Assembly: GCF_004119495.1 (NCBI RefSeq) | Contig: NZ_NRQU01000028.1 | Span: 1 to 59,765, forward strand | Length of the DNA: 59,765 nucleotides | Source of the DNA: Flavobacterium sp. YO12 | Lineage (GTDB): Bacteria; Bacteroidota; Bacteroidia; Flavobacteriales; Flavobacteriaceae | Reading direction: 5' to 3' | Shown: positions 33,441 through 40,157 of the stretch, piece by piece | Layout: every line of letters starts with the position of its first letter | How positions within the stretch are numbered: position 1 is the stretch's first letter | Translations under genes and position numbers: made by a program | Notes under the pieces: model-generated | Databases searched by the model: none | The model's input: only the letters and a program-made list of their open reading frames with translations | What the model was told of the DNA's origin: nothing

Positions 33441-34847
33441 ATGAAATTTCTTTTAAGGTTATCATTATTTACTGCATTTACAGTAATTTCCAGCTGTTCA
33501 ACAACTCAAAAACTTGAAACGCTAAAGCCTGAGCCAGATGACGCAAGCCCGTTGGTTTATGATGCAAATCCATCATTTATAAATTTACCAATAACCGTAA
33601 AACTTACCGATATTGAAAGCCAGACAAACGCTTTATTAACGGGATTAATTTATGAGGATAATGATATCGAAGATGACGACATTCAAATGAAAATTTGGAA
33701 ACAGGCTCCTATAAAAATTCAAAATGATCCTGCCAATCCGGATAAAAAAATAAAAACAATCCTGCCATTAAAAGCCAATATAAAATACAGAATAGGAACC
33801 AAGAAACTAGGAGTGGATCTTTACGATATACGCGAATTTAATTTAAACGGCGTAATTACTTTATCCAGTGAAGCGGCTTTGACAAATTGGAAACTGAATA
33901 CCAAAACAGAATTCAAATCACTTGATTGGAACGAAAGTCCTACAATGAGTGTTTTTGGAAAAAATATGCCTATTACTTATTTAATAAATCCTGCTATCTC
34001 CATTTTCAAATCTAAATTGGAGCGCAAAATAGATGACGCAATTGAAAAGTCTATGGATTTTAAACCTAATGTTTTATCTGCTTTAGAAAAAATCTGTACA
34101 CCATTTCAAATGAGTGATACTTATGAAAGCTGGCTTCGAATTGTTCCTGTCGAAATTTACTCGACAAATGCAAAGCTAAAAAACGATTCTTTTTTAATGG
34201 ATATGGGTATGAAATGCAATATGGAAACTATTGTAGGCAAACAACCAGAATCTAAATTCAATGCTAATAAAATTGTTTTAAAGCCCGTTACAAAAATTCC
34301 GAACCAGATTTCAGCAAATATTGCCGCAATTTCAAGCTATGTAGATGCTTCAAAAATTATGACTAAGAATTTTGCCGGACAAGAGTTTGGTTCTGGAAGC
34401 AAAAAAATAACAGTTAAAAATGTTACTATTTGGCATAAAGACGGAAAAATGGTAATCGCTCTAGATGTTTTAGGTTCTATAAATGGAACGCTTTATTTAA
34501 ACGGATTTCCGCAATACAATCCACAGACTAAAGAAATCTATTTTGACAAACTTGATTACGTTCTAGACACTAAAAGCAAGCTAATGAGAACTGCAAGCTG
34601 GCTTGCGCAAGGATATGTAATTCGAAAAATGGAACAAAGCTGTCGTTATTCTATACAGCCTAATTTAGAAGAAGGCAAAAAAAACATGGCTGCTTATCTT
34701 AAAAACTACTCGCCAATGCCTGGAGTTTTTGTAAATGGAAAAATGGAAGATATTCAGTTTGACAAAATACAGCTGACGAATCAAGCGATCATTGCTTTTA
34801 TAAAAATCAACGGAACGGTTAATGTATCGGTTAACGGATTGAAATAA
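33441..34847 (+). CDS. DUF4403 family lipoprotein
   Basis: A predicted lipoprotein. The ATG at 33441 gives 468 aa with a clean lipobox (Cys19 in ISSC); the TTG at 33414 would only extend the signal sequence and overlaps the -7 box. The mature part has the DUF4403 layout: two long curved beta sheets with alternating polar and hydrophobic strands, including SFINLPITVKLTDIESQTN near the start and a repeat-like second half. DUF4403 proteins may be lipid-binding, tubular-type lipoproteins; that is a family inference and no role is proven. It is divergent from the exporter operon. Confidence 0.85.
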   Translation: MKFLLRLSLFTAFTVISSCSTTQKLETLKPEPDDASPLVYDANPSFINLPITVKLTDIESQTNALLTGLIYEDNDIEDDDIQMKIWKQAPIKIQNDPANPDKKIKTILPLKANIKYRIGTKKLGVDLYDIREFNLNGVITLSSEAALTNWKLNTKTEFKSLDWNESPTMSVFGKNMPITYLINPAISIFKSKLERKIDDAIEKSMDFKPNVLSALEKICTPFQMSDTYESWLRIVPVEIYSTNAKLKNDSFLMDMGMKCNMETIVGKQPESKFNANKIVLKPVTKIPNQISANIAAISSYVDASKIMTKNFAGQEFGSGSKKITVKNVTIWHKDGKMVIALDVLGSINGTLYLNGFPQYNPQTKEIYFDKLDYVLDTKSKLMRTASWLAQGYVIRKMEQSCRYSIQPNLEEGKKNMAAYLKNYSPMPGVFVNGKMEDIQFDKIQLTNQAIIAFIKINGTVNVSVNGLK

Positions 34848-34851
34848 AAAG

Positions 34852-34881
34852 AAAAAGGCAGAATAATTATTCTGCCTTTTT
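34852..34881. terminator. Bidirectional terminator overlapping a coding end
   Basis: A perfect 30-bp palindrome with 15-bp arms (AAAAAGGCAGAATAA and complement), T-rich on both sides. It lies just past the DUF4403 stop codon. Its right arm also encodes the last residues (KKKAE, stop at 34867-34869) of the convergent small gene. Confidence 0.88.
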
Positions 34882-35091
34882 CTTTTTAGATTGGTACATC
34901 TTATAAATAAGATACCCAATTATACCTACAAGTAAATATGGAATAACCATTAAATAAACGATTCCATCATTTACTGCTTCCGCTTTTTTTACATTTGAAT
35001 CACCGCCAAGTGCCGCTCTACACATTGCACATTGGGCATTTGCAACAACTCCAACAAAGAACAACAAGATTACAAAAAATATTCTCTGCAT
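34867..35091 (-). CDS. Small membrane protein of the SCO/DUF420 cluster
   Basis: A 74-aa protein from the ATG at 35091 (MQRIFFVILLFFVG). A longer frame to 35136 would overlap the DUF420 gene and has a non-hydrophobic extension. It has a signal-like helix ending near ANAQ, a short CAMC segment (two Cys three apart) and a second membrane helix (about 46-66), then a Lys-rich end. The family is not named with confidence; similar small proteins follow DUF420 in flavobacterial cox regions. CAMC could bind copper or haem, which is inference. Its last codons lie inside the terminator palindrome. Confidence 0.65.
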   Translation of the reverse strand: MQRIFFVILLFFVGVVANAQCAMCRAALGGDSNVKKAEAVNDGIVYLMVIPYLLVGIIGYLIYKMYQSKKKKAE

Positions 35092-35125
35092 CTTGAAACT
35101 TAAAACTTGAAACTTACTTTTATTT

Positions 35126-35668
35126 TTAATTAGCATAATAAGGAGAAATCATTAAATAAACCACAACACCTGTAACCGCAACATACAACCAAAGCGGAAA
35201 AGTAATTTTAGCTATTTTTTTATGTTTGTCAAATCGTTTTGCAAGTGCTCTTACATACGTGATTAACACTAATGGAATTATCGCAATTGACAACAAAATA
35301 TGAGTTAATAAAATAAAGTAGTATACATAACGTACAATACCTTCTCCTCTAAACCTAGTAGAATCTGCCGTCATATGATACGCCACATACATCACTAAAA
35401 AAGCAACCGACAAGCCAATTGCAAGAGTCATTAATCTTTCATGCAGCTTTCGTTTTCCGTTTTTAACAGCAATTACTGCCCAAACTAAAACAATTGCTGT
35501 AATACCATTTGTTGTAGCGTATATAGGAGGTAAAAAAGAAAGCGGCTCTACATTAATTCCAAAATTTTTCAATTTGATTCCGAACAAAATTCCGACAACC
35601 ACCGGTATCACAATCGAAACGGCAATAATAAATTTGCTGAACTTTTTTTCTAAAGACTGATCTTCCAT
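35126..35668 (-). CDS. DUF420 family membrane protein (cytochrome oxidase assembly region)
   Basis: A 180-aa inner-membrane protein with about five helices. It contains YHMTADSTRFRGEG and YYFILLTHILLSIAIIPLVL, with His residues in helices, typical of DUF420 proteins (YozB/CtaM type). CtaM is needed to mature cytochrome oxidases in Gram-positive bacteria, so an assembly role is likely here. It follows the SCO gene by 2 nt on the same strand and leads into the small CAMC protein. Confidence 0.87.
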   Translation of the reverse strand: MEDQSLEKKFSKFIIAVSIVIPVVVGILFGIKLKNFGINVEPLSFLPPIYATTNGITAIVLVWAVIAVKNGKRKLHERLMTLAIGLSVAFLVMYVAYHMTADSTRFRGEGIVRYVYYFILLTHILLSIAIIPLVLITYVRALAKRFDKHKKIAKITFPLWLYVAVTGVVVYLMISPYYAN

Positions 35669-35670
35669 TT

Positions 35671-36360
35671 TTATTCTTCTAATAATATTTTAATATCTTG
35701 TTGAATTTCTCTAACTCCTTTTTTATCTAAACCATCATAATAAATACTTGGGTTACCATACTCATCTTTTCTGCAGCGTATATTCCCATCTTTATCTATT
35801 AAAGCAAATAAACCTGAGTGCTCAAAACCACCGCTTACTTTTTCATTTTCTCCTGCATAAAGATTAAATCCTTTATTCGATAAATCCATAATTGTAGTTT
35901 TATCTCCAGTTAGAAAATTCCAAGTTGATGATTTCACTCCTAATAACTTTGCATGATCTTTTAACACTTGCGGTGTATCGTGAGCCGGATCTATGGTTAT
36001 AGAAACTATTCCGAAGTTTGGATTACCAAAGAACGTTTTCTCAATCTCCAACATGCTTAAATTCATTTTTGGACATATTGACGGGCAAGTAGTAAAGAAA
36101 AATTCTAATACATAAACTTTCCCTTTGTAATCAGCGTTAGACACTTTAACGTTGTCTTGATTAGTCAATTCGAATTTCGGCGCCGGGCCAATGGTTATTA
36201 ATTTTCCATCTGCTTTAGAATTTTTCAATCCTACGTTATCCAAACGGTTTCCTTTTACAACTTCACCATTCTTTATTCTATCTACTATTTTAGGTACTGC
36301 ATAAATTCCAAAAATTAGAATAATAAATGAAATCCCTATGTATGATTTATTTTTGAACAT
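35671..36360 (-). CDS. SCO1/SenC-family copper chaperone
   Basis: A membrane-anchored thioredoxin-fold protein of 229 aa that delivers copper to the CuA centre of cytochrome oxidase. It has one N-terminal helix (8-22), the copper-binding CPSIC motif (Cys92 and Cys96) and the distal His181 in FEHSGLF, so all three ligands are present. TIDPAHDTP and the TGDKTTI block are also typical. It is 11 nt after a second, ligand-less paralogue on the same strand and 2 nt before DUF420. Confidence 0.95.
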   Translation of the reverse strand: MFKNKSYIGISFIILIFGIYAVPKIVDRIKNGEVVKGNRLDNVGLKNSKADGKLITIGPAPKFELTNQDNVKVSNADYKGKVYVLEFFFTTCPSICPKMNLSMLEIEKTFFGNPNFGIVSITIDPAHDTPQVLKDHAKLLGVKSSTWNFLTGDKTTIMDLSNKGFNLYAGENEKVSGGFEHSGLFALIDKDGNIRCRKDEYGNPSIYYDGLDKKGVREIQQDIKILLEE

Positions 36361-36371
36361 TATATGTGAGT

Positions 36372-37026
36372 TTAAAGTTGTTTAGTAGCGTTATGATTCT
36401 TTTTTAATGCTGCACGGTATTCGTACAAAATAATCTTAAAATCATCGAGCATTTCATTACTCAATTCTGACGGATGAAAAGTATTGTACCCTTCTTTGTA
36501 CTCGTCCTTTTTATCTTTATCTCCGCCTTTACGACCTCTTAAGTTTCTTTCTTTATCTATGATATAAACATTTGGAGTTCCAAGGTTTTTATCTAGTTTT
36601 CCTTTTAAATGCAATTGATTGTAAAAAGTTTCAATTTCAGCAGGTGGAGCAAAAATAAAATTCCATCCTTTAACATCTGTAAAAGGCTTAAGTGCGTCAA
36701 GTACTTTTTGAGCTTCTTCTTCTGTACCTTCTGGACAGACTACTACGAATTGAAGGTCTTCAAAACCATAATAACGTTTGTATATTTTTTCGTTGAGATT
36801 AAAATAATTTCCTCTGTTACTTAAAATATCAGAACCCGAAAATCCTAAAACCGTAATTTTTTATCGAGAGAAACTTTTTTGCCATCTAAAGATTTCCAAT
36901 CTCCAAAATCAGCAATCTTTGGTGTAATTACCGGAAGTGTTGTAAAACTATTTACGCCTGAAGCAAAAAACAAATAGGCTACAATTGGCAAAACAAAAAG
37001 TACAAAAAGAACTATATTTTTTTCAT
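36372..37026 (-). pseudogene. Thioredoxin-fold SCO-like protein, apparently frameshifted at two homopolymers
   Basis: The only intact piece is an 80-aa C-terminal frame (36372-36614), but the whole gene is recognisable. From an ATG at 37026 it reads MKK, then stops unless one A is added to the A7 run (plus 37017-37023). It then runs well (IVLFVLFVLPIVAYLFFASG) until a second stop, removed by adding one A to the A6 run (plus 36857-36862). The repaired protein is about 218 aa: an N-terminal anchor, a thioredoxin-like domain with GFSGSDILSN and FVVVCPEGTEE, and a charged tail. The SCO Cys pair is absent. It starts the SCO-DUF420 operon. Confidence 0.78.
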
Positions 37027-37063
37027 TGTATTAACAGAAGTTATTGAGGTACAAAAATAAAAA

Positions 37064-37084
37064 AAGACTCCGCAAAACGGAGCT
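37064..37084 (-). terminator. Intrinsic terminator of the cyoE-cox operon
   Basis: A short GC-rich stem (CTCCG with CGGAG, extended by AG/CT) with a 5-nt loop, followed on the minus strand by TCTTTTTTT. It lies just past the COX IV stop codon and separates the cox genes from the SCO-like genes. Confidence 0.78.
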
Positions 37085-37100
37085 TCTTTTCGAATTAATA

Positions 37101-37457
37101 TCATGTTAAAAAATTCCATTTAATAGTAGAATCTTTAAAAACCCCATAAATATAATGTCCTTCTGTCAATAGAATAAACAATAAATATAAAACTAGGAAT
37201 ATAACAGGCGATACAACAGACCATCTAAGGTTGCTTTTTTCACCTTCCATGTGCATAAATGCCCATACTATATAATATGCTTTGAAAATAGTTAAGATAT
37301 AAAATATCCAGTTTAATAAATTCAAACCAACAAAATGAGTAAGTTCTAATGATTCTGGTTTAAGAATACCTAAAATAACTTCTACTGTAGTTACTACTGA
37401 TAGTAAAGCGAAAACAAACCAGATTCTTTTTGTATTTGATACGTGCTCGTGTGACAT
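37101..37457 (-). CDS. Cytochrome c oxidase subunit IV family protein
   Basis: A small inner-membrane subunit of 118 aa with three helices (about 11-29, 42-66, 78-100). It has the NWIFYILTIFKAYYIVWAFMHMEGEK segment, cut here to its key residues, which is typical of bacterial subunit IV proteins (CyoD/CtaF type). It probably stabilises the oxidase complex. It follows subunit III by 18 nt and ends the cyoE-cox operon at a terminator. Confidence 0.85.
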   Translation of the reverse strand: MSHEHVSNTKRIWFVFALLSVVTTVEVILGILKPESLELTHFVGLNLLNWIFYILTIFKAYYIVWAFMHMEGEKSNLRWSVVSPVIFLVLYLLFILLTEGHYIYGVFKDSTIKWNFLT

Positions 37458-37475
37458 AATAATTAAAATCTAAAA

Positions 37476-38462
37476 TTAAACTAAGTAGAAAACTGTAAAT
37501 ACAAATACCCAAACTAAATCTACAAAGTGCCAGTATAAACCAACTTTCTCTACCATTTCGTAGCTTTTTCTTTTCTCGTAAGTTCCTAATAATACATTAA
37601 AGAAAATAATGATATTAATAATTACTCCAGAAAATACGTGGAATCCGTGGAAACCTGTAATAAAGAAGAAGAAATCAGCAAACAATTTGTTTCCGTACTC
37701 ATTTCTAATCAAGTTTGCACCTTCTACTACATATTTTGCAGTTGCTAAATGAGCTTCAGATTCTGCTCTATCAAGAACAGTTTTCTTCTTTTTCTCAGTA
37801 AGCTTTTCTGTTCTGATCAATAATTCAGGATGTGCTTTAAATCCTGCTTGAACTTCGGCAACTGTGTAAGATGGCAATGCATGAGCATCTTCCATGAACC
37901 AAGTTGTTTTATTTCTTGTCAAAGCTTCTCTTTGTTCTGGTAATTTTACAGCAAAATCTGCAAGAGCAACTCTTTTACCGTCTTTGTCAACAAATTGTAA
38001 CAAACTACCTCCTACTGTTTCAACTGCACCGTACTCACCTTTAATGAAGTTTTTCCATTCCCAAGCTTGTGAGCCCACGAAGATTAAACCTCCAATAATT
38101 GTTAAGAACATGTAAATTGCAACTTTTGTTTTCTTTAATTGATGCCCTGCATCAACAGCCAAAACCATTGTTACAGATGAAAAAATCAAAATAAAAGTCA
38201 TTAAGGCTACATAATACATAGGAGCCGAAACACCATGCATAAAAGGAAAGTGTGTAAACACATCATCAGCCAATGGCCAAGTTTCAATAAATTTAAATCT
38301 AGAAAAACCATAGGCTCCTAAAAATCCAGAAAAAGTCAAGGCATCTGATACGATAAAAAACCACATCATCATTTTACCATAACTTGCTCCTAGTGGCTGA
38401 ATCTCATGACCGCCTCCCCAAGTTTTTTCGTCGTTGTTTGCAGTAGTAACTGTCGCTCCCAT
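37476..38462 (-). CDS. Cytochrome c oxidase subunit III with a long inserted loop
   Basis: A subunit of the haem-copper oxidase of the respiratory chain, 328 aa. Membrane segments such as MMMWFFIVSDALTFSGFLGA and the C-terminal FFFITGFHGFHVFSGV and GLYWHFVDLVWVFVF match subunit III. Between two helices, at about residues 145-258, is a soluble, charged insert of about 110 residues (with LTEKKKKTVLDRAESEAH). This makes it far longer than the usual 190-270 aa. Subunit III proteins with such inserts occur in Bacteroidota; the role of the insert is not known to me. It is 42 nt after a second subunit III gene. Confidence 0.92.
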   Translation of the reverse strand: MGATVTTANNDEKTWGGGHEIQPLGASYGKMMMWFFIVSDALTFSGFLGAYGFSRFKFIETWPLADDVFTHFPFMHGVSAPMYYVALMTFILIFSSVTMVLAVDAGHQLKKTKVAIYMFLTIIGGLIFVGSQAWEWKNFIKGEYGAVETVGGSLLQFVDKDGKRVALADFAVKLPEQREALTRNKTTWFMEDAHALPSYTVAEVQAGFKAHPELLIRTEKLTEKKKKTVLDRAESEAHLATAKYVVEGANLIRNEYGNKLFADFFFFITGFHGFHVFSGVIINIIIFFNVLLGTYEKRKSYEMVEKVGLYWHFVDLVWVFVFTVFYLV

Positions 38463-38504
38463 AAAAGATATTCGTTAAAAAGTTCCCAAATTTACGTTTT
38501 TTTC

Positions 38505-39092
38505 TTATTTAAAGAAATATAAAAATAAAAATAAATATAACCATAATAAATCCAAAAAGTGCCAATACATCGCACCTAGTTCTATTCCAAGAGTTTGAGT
38601 CGAATTGTATTTTTGTTTAAAATGATTATAAATTATAATTAAAAGTGAAATTAACCCTCCAGCCAAGTGCAATAAGTGCGTAACGGTTACTACATACAAG
38701 AAAGTTGTAGTAATTGAGCTACCTTCTCCAGTAAAATAATACCCGCTTTGAACGATTTGTCCAAAACCAGCAAACTGCAGCACAACAAACAAGATTCCTA
38801 AAGCTAATGTTCCTAATAAAAAAGCAGTTGTAGCGCTTCTATTTCCTTTTTGAATGGCTTTTTTAGCCAAATAAAAAGTAACACTGCACCCAATAATAAC
38901 TGCTGTACTATAATAAAACGCTGTTGGCAATTCAAAATTCTTCAACCAGTCAGCTCTTGACTTACTCACCACAAATGCACTTGTAAGTCCAGCAAACATC
39001 ATGGTCATACTAACCATCGCGAACAACAAAATCAACTTAGCTGATTTTGATTTTCTTACTTGCTCTTCACTTTTTGTCATTGTCATTTCCAT
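38505..39092 (-). CDS. Cytochrome c oxidase subunit III (short form)
   Basis: A 195-aa membrane protein with five helices and the subunit III end motif AMYWHFLDLLWLYLFLFL. It lacks the long insert of the neighbouring subunit III. Paired subunit III genes of this kind are usual in flavobacteria, and both are probably part of one oxidase. Alternative ATG starts exist at residues 3 and 5. It follows cyoE by 6 nt, and subunits I and II are not in this window. Confidence 0.9.
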   Translation of the reverse strand: MEMTMTKSEEQVRKSKSAKLILLFAMVSMTMMFAGLTSAFVVSKSRADWLKNFELPTAFYYSTAVIIGCSVTFYLAKKAIQKGNRSATTAFLLGTLALGILFVVLQFAGFGQIVQSGYYFTGEGSSITTTFLYVVTVTHLLHLAGGLISLLIIIYNHFKQKYNSTQTLGIELGAMYWHFLDLLWLYLFLFLYFFK

Positions 39093-39098
39093 AAATAA

Positions 39099-40001
39099 CT
39101 ATCTTAAAAATTTATCTACTATATATACTATCTGCAACAGCGAAATATAAGACACACTAACTAACATTAATGTTCTTGCTGCTTTTGCAGTTCGAAGCTG
39201 ATACAAACGAACAGCAAAAAATAACATCCATAAACCTAATAAAAACACTAGAACTGCAGCTATTGGCGAAATAAACAATTGCCCTGTATACCCTAAAACC
39301 GGCAGTAATGAAGCAATAATAAGCCAAACTGTATATAAAATAACCTGCAGAGCTGTCCCTTTATCTTTTTTTCCGGTTGGAAGCATAAAGATTCCTGCTT
39401 TTTCGTAATCTTCATATAAAAACCAGCCAATTGCCCAAAAATGAGGAAACTGCCAGAAAAATTGAATTAAAAATAATGTACCTGCTTCTATGCCAAATTC
39501 TCCTGTCGCAGCAACCCAGCCTAACATAAAAGGAATTGCTCCAGGAAATGCACCTACAAATACAGACAATGAAGTTACTGTTTTTAATGGTGTATAAATA
39601 CTTGTGTATAGAAATATTGAAATTGCAGCAAACATTGCTGATTTCGCATTTATTGTATAAAGCAATGAAATACCAATAATAGTAAGTAAACTAGCAACAA
39701 TTAGCGCTGTTGTTGGTGACATACGTCCTGAAGAAACTGGACGGTTTTTTGTGCGATCCATTAAAGAATCGATATCTTTTTCTATTACTTGGTTAAAAGC
39801 ATTTGATGCTCCAACCATACAATAACCTCCAACTGCTAAAACCGCCAAAACACTCCATTTAAAAGGATGCTCATCATTTACACCTAATAAATATCCAGCA
39901 ATTGAAGAAAACAAAACACTAATAGCTAAACCTGCTTTAGTAATCTCTTTGAAATCCTGAAATATTGCTTTTATTGAAAATGTTTTTTTTGAAGCGTTCA
40001 A
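39099..40001 (-). CDS. cyoE: Protoheme IX farnesyltransferase (haem O synthase)
   Basis: A UbiA-family membrane enzyme that adds farnesyl to haem B to make haem O for the terminal oxidase. At 300 aa it has the usual length. The first Asp-rich motif NQVIEKDIDSLMDRTKNRPV is clear, and the second is within the YEDYEKAGIFMLP segment. About nine helices follow from LAISVLFSSIAGYLLG. The start codon is a TTG (39999-40001); no ATG lies near it in frame, and a -7 box about 33 nt upstream supports it. It is the first gene of the cox operon. Confidence 0.95.
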   Translation of the reverse strand: MNASKKTFSIKAIFQDFKEITKAGLAISVLFSSIAGYLLGVNDEHPFKWSVLAVLAVGGYCMVGASNAFNQVIEKDIDSLMDRTKNRPVSSGRMSPTTALIVASLLTIIGISLLYTINAKSAMFAAISIFLYTSIYTPLKTVTSLSVFVGAFPGAIPFMLGWVAATGEFGIEAGTLFLIQFFWQFPHFWAIGWFLYEDYEKAGIFMLPTGKKDKGTALQVILYTVWLIIASLLPVLGYTGQLFISPIAAVLVFLLGLWMLFFAVRLYQLRTAKAARTLMLVSVSYISLLQIVYIVDKFLR

Positions 40002-40033
40002 TACCGTAGTGTTTGTATTTTTTTTGAGTGGTG

Positions 40034-40041
40034 CAAATGTA
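40034..40041 (-). promoter_or_regulatory. Predicted -7 box of the cyoE-cox operon
   Basis: TACATTTG followed by CACC on the minus strand, an exact match to TAnnTTTG in the common TTTGCACC context. It lies 32 nt before the TTG start codon of cyoE. No TTG is seen at -33. Confidence 0.5.
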
Positions 40042-40157
40042 CAAATTTGATTGTAGAATTTAGAACTATAAATTTAGATTTTTTTCAATAAAACTGTCCC
40101 AAATCGAGAAGTTTCAATTCTTTAACACAATTACTTCGAAAAATCTTATTAAAAATT

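Noticed and set aside
24118..37026. The three frameshifted genes as evidence for genome decay
   Set aside because: All four defects are single-base changes in A/T runs and the rest of each gene is well preserved, so an assembly error is more likely than real loss.
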